64,000 nt of DNA from Symbiodinium natans (GCA_905221605.1 CAJNDS010002816.1:205554-269553), one strand, 5' to 3'; counted from the first letter of the stretch, positions 1 to 10,945 are shown. Notes: generated from the letters alone by a model not told the origin. Numbers and translations are program-made.

Positions 1-2
1 GT

Positions 3-761
3 GTGGCGTTCCGTAGGACCTCCTTTGGAAACACGGCGCAGTACGACAAGGAAGAGGTTGAAGAATCCAAAGCGCCGTTCCCTCACTCTGTCCCTTTGGA
101 TACAGCGCTGGAGCAGCTCAAGCAGCTTCAGGGCCACAAAGGCCTGTACTTCAAAAGGGATGGCCACTCACTGATTGCAAGAGTTCCCAAGTCGTTGGAG
201 GATGCTGCCTGGAAGTTGATTGCCTCGCGTACAGTTCCCGGCAAGTCCATGTACGAGATTGACCAGCTGCCAAGATCCCTAGCTGCAGAGGACTTGGTAA
301 GCCTTTTGCAGAAAGAGGTGCACTGGGATACGGAGGTCGTCCGTGTCAAAACGTGTGGCACCAAGCAGTCCCCGTGGAAGAAGGCGCTCGTGAGGGCAAC
401 AACGGAGCCTGCCCACACCTTTTTGCAAATCCAAGGTCGCATTTCCACCATCCGCCCGTACGCCAAAGATGGCCCCAAGCCCACGAGTGCGGCCAGTGAA
501 GTTCCTACCCCGGCCTCCACGGCCATGGACACCTCGTCCCCGCCGGAGCCTCTTGGGGTAGAATCCCTCCAGAAGGCCATTGTCAGTTCTGTGACGCAGG
601 CGCTAACTGCACAGGTTACAACCATGGTAGGCCAGGTCCAAGATAGCTTGATGAAGAAGTATGAGCAGGATCAGGCTAGCATTCACGCCACCATGCAGCA
701 GCAGATTGAGCAGCTTACGCTGGACACCCTCCAGCGCAAGGCGGCGCGCACGCAAGGGTGA
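3..761 (+). CDS. LINE ORF1-like protein, partial at the window edge
   Basis: The frame is open to the left edge of the window, so the true start lies outside. About 250 residues are visible: an N-terminal part with several aromatic and basic residues that could be a nucleic-acid-binding fold, a Pro/Ser/Thr-rich linker (about residues 155-190), and a C-terminal Gln-rich segment from about residue 195 that looks like a coiled coil. It stops at 759-761, directly before the endonuclease frame. Position upstream of the endonuclease and coiled-coil character match LINE ORF1 or the N-terminal part of a single LINE ORF. No recognised RRM or CCHC motif is present. Confidence 0.6.
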   Translation: MAFRRTSFGNTAQYDKEEVEESKAPFPHSVPLDTALEQLKQLQGHKGLYFKRDGHSLIARVPKSLEDAAWKLIASRTVPGKSMYEIDQLPRSLAAEDLVSLLQKEVHWDTEVVRVKTCGTKQSPWKKALVRATTEPAHTFLQIQGRISTIRPYAKDGPKPTSAASEVPTPASTAMDTSSPPEPLGVESLQKAIVSSVTQALTAQVTTMVGQVQDSLMKKYEQDQASIHATMQQQIEQLTLDTLQRKAARTQG

Positions 762-1540
762 AGTGCAGGCTTCGGCGATGTTGCGCCCTGCCACCAATCC
801 TCCCCGCATGTCTTTGGATCCTGTTGCTAGCAATGATGATGTTCACCATCTTGTCTGGTAATGTCACAAGTTTCCATAAAAGGGCTGAGGCAGTTCTTGC
901 TCAGGCCTCTGCTGATGTAGTGTGTATGCAGGAAGCCCGTGTTTCGCAGACTGGTGCGATCAAGGCGGCAGCCACTGCCCGCCGACATGGGTGGAACATC
1001 GAATTAGGGAAGGTTGTGCCGCAAAGGCGAATTCAAGCCAAAAGCCGTGCATCACATGCCAAGCGTCATGTGCGATGCTCTCCTCTTCAAAGTACTGAGG
1101 CGACTTATGTTGCTACGCTTTCCAAGTATCCTCTGCACACTTGTGGAACAGCGTGCCCTGAAACTAAGTTCCTCAAAGAGTCCGGGTGCTGGACGCGGCA
1201 TGCCATAGCCTTAAACAAACTGGATGCCAATCAGCGTTGCAGGCATGACTGGTTCCACGTGGTTAACTTTTATGGAATCTCGCACCCAGCTAATGCCATC
1301 CAGGTGACTGAGAAGAGGCGACTTTTCTTTTCAGCATTTGAGGAAGCCTCGCGTTGGGGGGATGTCCCTGTCGCTGTATGCACTGATGCCAATTATGCTT
1401 GTGACCATAAAGCGGTTAAAGACCATTTGGCAACAGAGCAGTGGTTTGATGCCGCGGCCTTGTTTGCAGGACCTGAAGGCCCAGATCACAGCCCCAAATG
1501 GGATGGTCATCAACGTCAAGGGTCTAGCCGCCCCGACTAG
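758..1540 (+). pseudogene. LINE AP-endonuclease domain, degenerate
   Basis: The translation contains the opening block of the exonuclease/endonuclease/phosphatase family: an ILSGNVTSFHKR stretch (the usual W-N-V-x-S-L-x-x-R start), then ADVVCMQEAR holding the metal-binding Glu. Further on, a TDAN segment sits where the catalytic G-D-F-N normally is. The frame ends after a GPDHSP segment without a clear final S-D-H block. In a working LINE this domain nicks the target to prime reverse transcription. The frame does not continue into the reverse transcriptase, so at least one frameshift separates them. Confidence 0.7.
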
Positions 1541-1623
1541 CAGCGCGTCAGGCCTGTGTTGAGTGCTGCGTTAGGCGGGATTTTTCAATTAAAAACCATT
1601 TATTCCTGCAAGTAAGGTTTGAT

Positions 1624-3945
1624 TTGCGCGTCTTGCGTCAAAATTTCCTTGCACGCATCCTTCCCAAGCCCTTTCCCATTGAGAAATTGCCCCCTGCGGA
1701 TGATGAGCTTAAAAATTTTCTTGCAGAGGAAGCCATACGCTTCACAGGCTTTGACTTGGCTCTGTTGCAGGGTAGCCGATCTGATACCAAATGGCGCATG
1801 TTTGGTCAGGTCTTGGATAAGGAGTTGAGATGTGGCTCTTCCCTGTCGAAAGGGGGGAGTGGAGGTCGCCTCACAAGACCCGATATGCAACTCCGTCGTG
1901 TCGCTACCCTGCCTGTGTATGTCCAGAGTGTAGAGACTCCAGACAGTGTTGGCACTAACTATCTGCGTAAATTGGCTTGCATCATGCGACGACTCCGTGA
2001 GTTGCGCCACAAGATCGGTCACGTATCGCTGCTGCACCAAATGGACTGCCAAAAGCTGTGGAAACAAGTTGCTTATGACTCTTGCAAACTGCTAAAGTCT
2101 GCAATTTTCCCTTTTTGGAATTCCCCTATGCCAGATGCTCCCCTTCTGCACTTCTTGCATGAGATGCTTGACACTCACCGTCTCGATACTGAGCGAGAGA
2201 ATGCATGCGCGCGTGCTCAGGATTTCCGCACCAAGCTGAGACGCAGCTATGCTACGGGAGGACGAGCTGTCTTTCAAGCGCTGCATGAAGCCAAGCCTGC
2301 ACCGCTTCAATCCATCAGAGATGCATCCGGCCAAGTTGCTACTAACGTAGAACATATCTTGCAAACCTTGAGTGATGCTTGGGGCACCCTTTGGAACAAG
2401 GAGCGTCATTGTGAGTGGTCCGCATTCCGAGAGCGTTATGCCAGTCACATACCATGCCACAAATGTGAAGTACCAGACCTCACCGGTGTGCGACTCCAGC
2501 AGTGTTTAAAGAAAATGTCCTCTACGCGAGCTGTAGCTTCATGTGGTACACGTGCGGTTGAGATGAAGGACCTTCCCATCTCATTGCTAAACATAGCTGC
2601 CTCGCTTTACCGTGACATCGAGGCTGGAGATGACTGGCCGGAAGTTCTTACACTTGGCACGGTCTCTTGCATCCGGAAAGGTGCCGACGAAAACGGTGAA
2701 AATTGCGAGCCTTGTGAAATAGTCACTCAAGAAGCCCTTGATACCCGCCCAATTACCAACTTATCTCCTTGGAAAACATTGTACAGTAGTGTACGTTTTC
2801 AAGATATGAGTTCTTGGCGTGAAGCATGGATGCCCGACTCCATGTGTGGTGCTAGGAAAAACAAAGAGGTCCACGATGTGAGTCTTCAGATTGCCCTTGA
2901 AATGGAGCTCCATGCCCGACGGGGTGAGTCTTTTGGCATTATATCTATGGATAGAAAAAAGTTTTTTGACCTGCTTGAGTGGGAAATCTGTGAAGGGTTG
3001 ATGATCGCTCTCGGTGCTCCTGCTGCAATTATAAATGCAGAAAAGCGTTTTCTTGCCAACATGACAAATCGTTTCAAAGTTGGGGCAGCCTTTTCCGAAA
3101 CATCAACCCGCTGCAACAGCTATGTGCAAGGTGACAGTTTTAGTATACAGGTGGCATTGGCAGTTATGTCAGTCTGGACTAGGGCTGTAGCTGAAACCGG
3201 TGTCGTTGTGAGCAGTTTCATCGGTGACAGCAATTTCCGTGCGGGTGACTCCTGCGGTGATGTTGCTGGTGAGCGTGCGCCTGCCCAGTGGCTCGATCAG
3301 CTCACTCGAGGCTTCAAAGTTTCCTCTGAGTTTGATCGCTTGAGTGGGTGCCAACTGAATCTCTCCAAAACCAAAGGGTTGGCGCTCACCTGTGCCCAGC
3401 GTGCTGCGTTGTCTCAGGTGCTCCAACAAGAGGGATACGATGTTGAAGTGCGTAGCCAACTGGTCATAGTAGGCGGACTGTTGCACACAAGAAAGTGTGA
3501 AGCCACAGCGTACTTCAACCCTAAGCTTGAAAAAGCCGCTGCCTCATGTTTTATGATAGGTGACCTGCCCTTGCCTCTTGATGCCAAAGTGATGGCTTTA
3601 GGATGCACTAGTGCTGTGCAGTTTGGTTTTGGAACAGAATTGGCACATCCCACCTGCGGGCAAGCTGCCAAGCTCTCCAAGGCACACATGTATGCTCTGT
3701 TTGGCGCGCGTCGACGCTTTAGGCACGTGGCTGCAACGATGGTTTGCTTAGGTCAGGGGCCCCGCACGGATCCTGTGCAAAACCTTGTGTACTACCCTTT
3801 GGCAACCTTGCGACGTGTCCTGCGCAGACGGCCCGACTTGCAGGATCTCATGGCCAAAGCGAGGCCAATGTCCCGGCCACAAAGGTGTCTTTCCCTTGGA
3901 TCGCATCCAGTGCCTAGTGGACAAAATGCAATGGACATGGAATGA
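1624..3945 (+). pseudogene. LINE reverse transcriptase domain
   Basis: This 773-codon frame carries the LINE reverse transcriptase. Visible blocks are the RPITNLSPWKTLYSS segment (motif 1), motif A with ISMDRKKFFD (catalytic Asp near residue 443), motif B VQGDSFSIQVAL (about residue 502), motif C SSFIGDSNF (Asp near residue 535) and motif D SGCQLNLSKTKG. Motif C is unusual: the common Y/F-x-D-D is replaced by I-G-D-S, keeping only the first Asp. The frame overlaps the next one (3785 onward), showing a frameshift in the thumb region. It is flanked by endonuclease and RNase H remains of the same element. Confidence 0.85.
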
Positions 3946-4777
3946 TGATCCCTTCATCTTTCGGATGGCCAACGGCTCGTCCTTCTCTTGGCTCACCCAG
4001 GAGGATGACTGGTGGAAGCATACCCTGCGCAACGCTACTCGCCAAATGCGTTGGTGTGAAGAAGCTAGGCGTAAGGGAAGCAAACAGTCCACATGGCGTG
4101 AGTCATTTGATGGAGCAGAGGCAGGCGTGAACATTCATGCCACTACTGCTCTGTTGAAGGCCCAAACGTCCGCATGTCATGACCCAGATGATGGTACGGA
4201 AATGGCACCGGAAGAAGATGATGAGTTTGCCCCTTTCCTCAAACTCAAAATCAAGGGTGCAGCGCGGGCTATCTTGCGACAGCTCCTTACCGACTCCATT
4301 TTCACTTGGAGGCGGCGGTGGAGGATGGAGCAGGTAGCTCATCCCACGTGTCCCTTTTGCGAAACTGGCGATGAAACCATGATGCACATCAACTGGCAGT
4401 GTCCTGCCTGGGAGAAATTCCGCGCTCCCTACGTCAAGAAATACGGAGTCCCTGCCATAATGTGTGAAGCATGCTGCGGTATCCTTCCGGAAAGTTCGCA
4501 GCTCAACGCACTGCCTATGCCACCGACAGATGAGCCCCCTGAGACCGCCCGTCCACTGCCTGACACTGTTACACCCTTGTGGCGTCTGATGGTGCCTGTC
4601 CCAATCAGCAGCAGGAATCTCGACTGCGCCGTGCAGGTTGTGGGTTGTTTTACGGTGATAATCATCCACTTAACTGCAGTTTTGCTCCTGCCACTGCTTG
4701 TCAAACCTCCACTCGGGCCGAAATCCGGGCAGCTGCTCGATGGATTCACTGGGTGTGGGGCAACCAGGAACTTCTAA
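3785..4777 (+). pseudogene. LINE ORF2 continuation with zinc knuckle
   Basis: After a frameshift at the end of the reverse transcriptase, this frame continues the LINE polyprotein. It contains a stretch rich in Trp and charged residues and a C-x2-C-x8-H-x4-C knuckle (CPFCETGDETMMHINWQC, about residues 188-205), as found downstream of the reverse transcriptase in many LINEs. Its last 60 codons are out of frame with the RNase H that starts at about 4579. Only about 3900-4560 is likely to be the genuine frame. Confidence 0.65.
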
Positions 4778-5145
4778 CAGATAATAAGACCGTGCTCCTT
4801 GGCTTCAGCAACCTTGCTGCGTTTGGTGAGCATAGGATGTCATGCCATCTTGACCTCTGGCAGCGAATCCAGAAAGATTGGGAGCGTCACAGTCCTCAAT
4901 ACCGCCTCAAAGTGACTAAGGTCACAGGTCACAGTACGGTAGCTCAGTGTCAAGGAGATGCACAACTCTTGCTGCACAAGTGTTACAACGATGCTGCAGA
5001 CAAGTTGGCGGTTGCAGGTGCGGTAGGTAATCAGCTCCCGCCGGACCTTGTGAAACATCACCAACCTGAGGCTCAGCGCATCCGCTGTTTGCAGCACACC
5101 CTGGTTCGCTTGCGCGGGATGCCGCCATTAAGACCCAGGGTTTAG
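4579..5145 (+). pseudogene. LINE RNase H domain
   Basis: The frame shows RNase H I landmarks: an initial Gly-rich strand (AGCGLFYGDN), the Glu of STRAEIRAA (about residue 49), the Asp of LTDNKTV (about residue 66), the H-x-D region in the LKVTKVTGHS segment, and the final NDAADKLA with the last catalytic Asp. Non-LTR elements with an RNase H use it to remove the RNA template during second-strand synthesis. It is shifted relative to the frames on both sides. Confidence 0.75.
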
Positions 5146-5213
5146 GTAAGGTTGTTGAGCCCCCTAAACCCCCCGCACAACAGGAAAACCCCCCTGATGA
5201 TGCTGACCCTGCC

Positions 5214-6371
5214 ATGGCCGCCCAGCAGGCGGCATTCCCGGGCTTTGCGTGGCGTGCGTCGGAAGGTGCGCGTCACAAAATACCTGATGACCAGGAACGC
5301 GGCCAACAAAAAGCTGGCGCCAGAGACCTGCGATGGAGATATCCTGAACGACGCCTGTTTGCACCCCTGATATGGTATTTTCGGCAGTTAAAGTGGCCAC
5401 AAACTGGAGACTTGAACGCTCGCCGTGGTGAGCATGTCACCTGGCTTGAGTTGGCCCTGGATTTCCAGGCCAGTACACATATTGAACTGTGCGCGGCTGA
5501 TGCTGATGGCGCCAAAGAGTTGGCTGGGAAGAGAGCGATCTTCTTTGCTTCCGCTGCTCGGCGTGTGTCGGTCATCTGCCAAGATGCGCTTGCCCCGGTC
5601 GATCCGTTTCCTAACAACCTTGCACGTAGCTTGGCTCTGCTAGGCTTGCCTAATGCGGGGGGTTTTCCGATGCGTCCCTTGTTTCTGCGACCGGACGTCG
5701 TCAATCGGATCTTGTACCAGGCTGCTTTGGAAAATTTGCAAACCAACTGTAAACTAGCTTTCATACCAAAGTTTGGGCAGTTAGGGGATGCACTTTGGAG
5801 CCCACATGTTGCTCTTGAGCTTGCCCGACCTCGCTACAGACTCAAAGTCAAAACGCGGGCGACTGATGTTCAGAGCAATCGCCCTGAGGTGTTGCGTCAG
5901 CCTTCCAATGTCCAGGAGGTGAGGGAACAGATGCCTTGGGATGCTTCCCAACCATACTATGTCCCGGGTTTGCGAAAGCTGCAAGTGTCTCGTGAACAGA
6001 AGCGGCTGTTGCACAACCGTGATGCAGACGGCAAGGGATGGCATCGCCTTGCCCCTTTCTACGGTGCTGAAGGCAATGGTGATGCTGAGCTTGTATGCGT
6101 TAAGTGTCACCAGCGTACTGACTTCAACGGCTGGAAGCGCAAGTGGCAGCAGCGCCACTGTGGAGGTGCTAGTGGCGAAACTCATCAAGAGGTTGCTGTT
6201 GCTCAAGGTACGTTAAATTGGCGCAAGCGACGAGTGCGCCAACATAATGAAACTGCAGATGCAAACCACTTGCATCTGATTGCAGAGCCCCAGGCCCATG
6301 ATGGGCGCATTCGATGCACACGGCCTCGATGCGGTGCACGGACATTCTTCGCTCAGCCTTGTCCCGGCTGA
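5214..6371 (+). pseudogene. LINE C-terminal region with zinc-ribbon-like Cys pairs
   Basis: This 385-codon frame follows the RNase H after a short out-of-frame gap. It has a WYFRQLKWPQ...TWLELALDFQ stretch, a long middle part without recognised motifs, then CVKCHQR...RHC and a final IRCTRPRC pair that could bind zinc. I read it as the C-terminal part of the same LINE polyprotein, because it lies on the same strand, continues the element and matches no cellular family I recognise. It could instead be an unrelated gene downstream. Confidence 0.5.
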
Positions 6372-7240
6372 GGTGTGCTTTGGCTGCACAACCCGCGTAT
6401 GGTTGCGGCCCGCTGGAGATGATGATGCGCATTGTTGGGCAGAAGATCCATTACCGCGAAGTGTCGCAGCTCTTCAGCTTCCCATCTGGCAGTGAAAAGG
6501 GTATCATGGTCAAGCAACATCAGGACCACTCCCGGGGCCAGGATCCTGAGAACAGTCAAGATTTCAGGACCAACCCAAGCGAAGTACACTGCTGCTAGGC
6601 CCTCCTCCCTGGTGTTCACAAAGATGGGGAACCATTTTTCCTTATAGGTGCCCTCCCACTGCATCCTCGCGACCAGATGCCGCACGAAGAAGGGAAAGTG
6701 CGGAATGGATAGGAAACAACAACTGTCGGTGACGAGGAGGAGCACATTAGCTTCCACCTGTTCAGCCTCCTGGAGTTGCGGGAGTAAGCAGCCTTGCGGA
6801 TTTGGAGGCTCGCCTAAGGCAGCTTGTGGCTGTAGGGGCAAAATAGTCTCTGGGACCGGCGTAGGGAAGTTTTGGTTCGTCTCTAGAGCCAGTGTGAGAT
6901 CGGAAACGTCTTGCTGGCGTTCCTGCGTAGGGGCACTGCTCGCATTCATTTTACTCAGCTGTCGAATGGCCTCTTGCGCAGCCCTGGCGAGGGTCTGTGC
7001 GCAAGCTGCCTTGGGCTCCCTCCAAGGCGGGACATCATCCGACACTGTAGGGTAGGGGGCGGGCCTGCCCTGGGGGCGCGAGTCTCCCATGGTGGGGCAT
7101 CCGGTGTGTGGGCAAGTGGACTGGCCACTGGTGTTACCAATGCGCGGTTCGTTAGAGCGCTGTGCAAGGGTAGACTCGCCACTCCCGGGCGCCACGAATG
7201 TAGAAGGTAACAGCGCAACGTGAGCTGCTGAGCAAAGCAC
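6353..7240 (-). pseudogene. Glycosyltransferase-like coding fragment
   Basis: The reverse-strand frame (295 codons) has a Pro/Gln-rich N-terminal half and a well-formed C-terminal half: VLLLVTDSCCFLSIPHF, WFPIFVNTREEGLAAVYFAWVG, ILTVLRILAPG and then VVLMLLDHDTLF. The hydrophobic strand followed by L-D-H-D-T resembles the DxD metal/nucleotide-sugar site of glycosyltransferases, but I cannot name a family. Its end meets the 3' end of the LINE tail-to-tail. An upstream frame (6955-7488) overlaps out of phase, so introns or frameshifts are present. It may belong with the coding fragments up to 9347. Confidence 0.35.
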
Positions 7241-7853
7241 ACTGGATTACTGTCTCTCAGAAATGAGGCGTGCTCACTACGAAGGAGGTGGTGTACGTTC
7301 GCAGGGAAAAAAGGCGCCCACCCTTCGATACAGGCTTGGGGGGACACAATGCATCCAGCTTGTAAGGGTTTGGTCAGGGCAACATCACTTGTGCATGCAG
7401 CGGTAAGATCACCTCTCCTGGCAACGCAAACATGTACGGTGGCTGAGCCCACTTGCAAGGCGTAACTCTGGCACGCATAGGCCTCCATGGCTGCAATCTA
7501 CCTACAGCAGTTGTGCCCGAGGCTCAATTCAACTAGAGATACAACACAAGCACAAAACAAACCCAGAGACAACCCGAAACAAGAGACCCAAAAGCCAGTT
7601 CCCCGCATTCATCCCCCCTGCCTTGAGCCAACAGTCAGGCGATTGCTGCAAGACACCGCAATTGCTGTAAGACACTGCAAGCACAACCATCAATGTGTCA
7701 AGGTTGGAAGCAAGATTTTTGCTTTGCACCTTGCCCAAAATGGAAAAGGGTGTGTGTACTATTATCAGTACAGACCGGAAAAATGCTCCTCTACCCTTGC
7801 CCCCTCATCCTCTACGGGAGCTCGAGGTGGGTAGCAGTGGCCAGACTATGTGC

Positions 7854-8601
7854 TCAGGGTCTCTGCCAATGTTGACCTGTCTTACCGTGAGGCCTGGGGC
7901 CCACGAGTACTGAGAGTGTCTCCTCACACAGGCTCTCTACCACAGGGGTGACGCGTGTGTTGCCCCGTACGCCGTGGCCGTGCCGGACATTGCGATCAAA
8001 GGCTTCAACATCTTTCCGCCCTCCGTACACCAGGACCCGAGCGGAGTCATCAGTTGGTGTCGTCAGCGGATATGGCAAGTGTATGGGCCCCATGCTAACG
8101 TAGGCTTGGTATCCGGGCTGAGGTCCAGCGCATGCGAGTTGGTAGATCAATGTTCCGCCTGCACCCAGCCCGATCACATAGACAGGGATGGAGAGGTGAG
8201 GGCTCACTTCTCGTCGAATTTCCTGTAACAGGCCAGCAACTTGCAACGTGCACTGGGCCTTAGTCCAGTCAGATCCTTCAGGCATGACCCAAGCTGGCGG
8301 TGTTCCCGCATTCCCTGCAGCCGGCCACGCGCATGCCAGTATAGCATGTTGGAATGCCAAGTTCTCCCAGATGTGCTCGATACAGCCCTGCCAAGGCAAG
8401 GGGCGGTGATTCTCTGCATAGAAGTGCCCGCATCCCGGTAGCATCACAACAACGGCGTTTGTCACTCCGCTGTCCGTTGTCGGCCGACACCAGGAGTGGC
8501 AGGGATGCGCTTCCACTCATGACCGTCTGCCAAGAGTTTTGTCTGCCACACCAAGGTAGGCCGCTGCTGGGTCTCCAGCCCGAGGGGTTCGAGAGACGCC
8601 A
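7854..8601 (-). pseudogene. Alpha/beta-hydrolase-like coding fragment
   Basis: The reverse frame starting at 8516 encodes AVVVMLPGCGHFYAEN, an oxyanion-type strand-turn, then IPVYVIGLGAGGTLIYQLA with a G-x-G-x-G-G nucleophile-elbow-like turn, followed by ARVLVYGGRKDVEAF, which resembles the strand before the catalytic Asp. The nucleophile position shows Ala rather than Ser, so it may be inactive. A different frame upstream (8601-8520; LETQQRPTLVWQTKLL...HEWKRIPATPG) also looks coding, implying a frameshift near 8490-8520. The order is compatible with one decayed multi-exon gene running 9347 to 6353, but this is inference. Confidence 0.4.
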
Positions 8602-8660
8602 TGGCTGCAGCGGACAGCTACTTACAAGTTCTGCGGCAGAGACTAAGGGGTGGAGGAGCA

Positions 8661-8822
8661 AGACTGGGCAGTCTTACCTGTGAGCCAGCGGAGACGTGCG
8701 ATATGTGCTATAAAATAAACATGTTCTCAGATCGACACAAGCGCGCAAAAATAAGCAGTCGAGGCAAGCATGCAGCCTGGGATTTCATTTTGGCAACCTC
8801 AACTGTCGGTGCTCGCAAGTCG
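8661..8822. other. Spacer between reverse-strand coding fragments
   Basis: I see no convincing coding sequence or named element here. It is compatible with an intron, since coding-looking frames on the reverse strand lie on both sides. Confidence 0.3.
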
Positions 8823-9347
8823 CTAGCCTTCCTGTCTATCTACACTGGCGAGGTGTGTTGTTTCTTCAGCCAGGTGTTCAAGGATATCAGTGGCTACACG
8901 CTCATCCAAAAAGCATACCACCCACTCCAGAAGGATGGCTCCCTCATTGGGGACTGCATCGAAAACTGCCTGCAGAAGCTTCTCAGCTTGCCCATCCCCA
9001 AACCTCCACGCAAGCAATAAATGCTGCTCAAGGTGCGCCTTGATCAGGTAGAGCGGGTAGTCCCCTTGCGACTGCCCAATAATCGGCCGTGCCCAGGCCA
9101 GAAACAGCTATTTGCTGGGGGCCCGGCGGGCGTCTGAACATTGCAAGCAGCGCTTCATAGCCTTTGGCCAAATCATCGCGTGTCTCCGGCGAGAGCCCCC
9201 GCAGGTAGCGCGCCAGCCAAGCCAGGTGTCCGCCCACAGTGTGGGCTAACTCAGCAGCTGCAATCGCCGTCACAATCCGTCGCTCAGGTTGGCTGGCCGA
9301 CACCACGGTCTCCTTTATGCCTTGGAGGACCAAGACTTTGGTGAGAG
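8823..9347 (-). pseudogene. Unknown coding fragment cut by the LTR of element C
   Basis: Two overlapping reverse frames look coding: 9347-9028 (KVLVLQGIKETVV..AAAELAHTVGGHLAWLARYLRGLSPETRDDLAKGYEALLAMF) and, one frame over, about 9075-8823 (GDYPLYLIKAHLEQH..LLQAVFDAVPNEGAILLEWVVCFLDE). They are alpha-helical in character with no recognised family. The frame runs without a stop straight out of the LTR boundary at 9348, so its N-terminal part was probably lost or separated when the LTR arrived. A frameshift or tiny intron lies near 9075. Confidence 0.4.
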
Positions 9348-9953
9348 TGTGAAAACATAGCAGCAGCGCGCTGAACCCTCTTTTTCTCACGACTTGAGCC
9401 AAAGTCATAAGCCGGAGGCTTTGTCAGTGAAACTCTTTACACACAGGTGAAAACTCTGCTTTGCCACGTGTTCTCCACAACCACAAAACAAACTCAAACG
9501 TCAGTGGGAGTTCTCGGGACCTACCCAACTACAGCTAAAGCAAGCAAAAACGTGCACAGTCACTCCTACAGCTTCAAGACACACATCCCTACAACTCAAG
9601 CACTTCAAAAGGCTTTCCCACTTGAAAGCAGCACTCCCGTCGAGCCTCCAAGGCACAACTACGGAGTTCCCACAACGGCACACACAACTCTGAGCCAGCA
9701 TGCAGGACAACAAAGTTAACATGTCTTTAGACAGGAACTTTCACACCCCCGCTTCTCAGAGCCACGCACTTCTTCACAGCTCGCTCAAGAGCTTCCAGCG
9801 CTCACAGGTCTCATCACAAGCAAAGTCCGAGCGCGAACACTCCTACTGCCGGCCTAAGAAGGTGTTCCTACAAGACCTAACGTGACTTTCGCAGCACGCA
9901 AAAGAGCTCTACCCAGTCTAGTCGGATAGATACCCGTTTCTTCTAATTACACA
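9348..9953 (-). mobile_element. 3' LTR of copia-like element C
   Basis: The plus-strand left end (TGTGAAAACATAGCAGCAG, then CTCTTTTTC..CAC..ACTTGAGCCAAA) lines up with the left end of the element B LTR (TGTGAAAAGCAG.., CTCTTTTTCAC.., CACTTGAGCCAAA). The right end ATTACACA mirrors the B end TTTTACACA, giving TGTG..CACA termini and a length near 606 bp against 586 bp for B. It lies just past the 3' end of the element C polyprotein, whose stop codon (9947-9949) falls inside its first bases. No second LTR copy or target-site duplication was found, so the right end is approximate. Confidence 0.55.
9393..9403 (-). promoter_or_regulatory. Spliced-leader-like core in LTR C
   Basis: Reverse strand reads TTTGGCTCAAG, an exact match to the last 11 nt of the dinoflagellate spliced leader (known 3' end ..CATTTTGGCTCAAG). 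It sits 45 bp from the LTR 3' end, the same spacing as in LTR B. Confidence 0.5.
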
Positions 9954-10945
9954 CTAGCAAGTGAAACATGCTGATGACTTTTGTCACAAGGCTTTCCAGA
10001 GAAGATTTCACTCCACTCCTCTCGGTTGGTAGCAAAGAACCACCGCTTAAAGACCCCGTCGAAGGCACAACGGTCCACAACCCTTCCAAAGTTCAGACCA
10101 AGGCGCTTCTTGTCCTTCAGATAACTTTCCTCCTTCCAAAGACTACAGTTCTTCGGCCATTCCTGGGTCATCAGGATCTCTTTGCAGCGGTCCTCCAGAA
10201 GTTTTCCTAAAGCTTTCCAAGACGCAACATGCTTCTTGACCTGTTCTCGCCACCGATGTCGAAACTTCGGTCGGTGCCAATGCTTAAAGCGATAGCTACA
10301 TCCAGCTGTACAAGGGGAAGCTATGTGGACATAGATCTGGGGTGGTTTCCTACTCAACAGACACAGCAAGACCTCTCCTAGAAACAGCTGAGTACTCTTG
10401 CTCAAGAAGTCCTCTTCTTCAGTTATGCCTATATACGCTACTCGGTCGCGAGCACACGCTCGGCACAACGCACTGTCCGCCGAACAAAACACCTCGATCA
10501 CAAGCAAAGGAACAGATCCCAACGCAAGGTCTCTTGCCACTGGCTCGTACTTCGCCAAGGCTTCCAAAGACGTGGTGGGGGAATATATCCCATCAGCGAG
10601 AGGGTTGGATCCAAATGCGTAGTCTCTCACAACTAATCGAGCACGAACGCGTTCAGGGTTCGTGGCAGACGGTTTCGAAGTAAGAACCCACCTAGTCGTA
10701 TGGATTCTTCGCGTAGCTCGTTTACGGGCCTCAGCCTCTCCTATAATCGTAGCTACACCAAAAACATCAAGTTCTGAAAGCTCGAGTCTCATACCTTCTT
10801 CAAGATGCTTACGCGGCAAAATCTTACGAGAAACTTCGCAAACCGCATTGTCCGGGACATGGACCCAAATCTTCTTTCCACCAAACTTCATGCGGAACCA
10901 CTCTTTGACATCATCTCCCTTACGGATTTTAGTCGTTACTCTCAA
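9947..10945 (-). pseudogene. Element C: reverse transcriptase start fused in frame to its C-terminal domain
   Basis: The first 115 residues match the start of a Ty1/copia reverse transcriptase (RWVLTSKPS..RARLVVRDYAFGSNPLADGIYSPTTSLEAL). Where element B continues into the palm, this copy jumps in frame to a C-terminal domain (VIEVFCSADSALCRACARDRVAYIGIT.., VHIASPCTAGCSYRF.., WFFATN) that matches the domain after RNase H in element B. The rest of the reverse transcriptase and all RNase H are deleted, about 700 codons by comparison with B. The 332-codon frame stays open. The C-terminal part has methyltransferase-like spacing (see the element B polyprotein). Confidence 0.6.

Larger units (their letters stand above)
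1..6371 (+). mobile_element. Decayed LINE (non-LTR retrotransposon), 5' end outside the window
   Basis: The forward frames carry, in order, an ORF1-like coiled-coil protein, an AP-endonuclease-like domain, a reverse transcriptase, a CCHC-type zinc knuckle, an RNase H and a C-terminal zinc ribbon, which is the order of APE/RT/RNH-bearing LINEs. The reading frame changes at least four times (near 760, 1540-1620, 3800-3945, 4580-4780 and 5145-5214), so this copy is inactive. The left end is cut by the window. The 3' end is not marked by a clear poly(A) or target-site duplication; the last coding frame ends at 6371, where an antisense coding fragment begins. Element identity is solid, exact ends are not. 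Confidence 0.85.

Noticed and set aside
128-625. Reverse frame opposite the LINE ORF1
   Set aside because: Shadow of the forward frame, which connects to endonuclease and reverse transcriptase.
9028-9408. SL-tagged processed gene starting at the ATG at 9408
   Set aside because: The TTTGGCTCAAG there sits inside an LTR that aligns with LTR B on both sides of it, so it is an LTR feature, not the 5' end of a retrogene.
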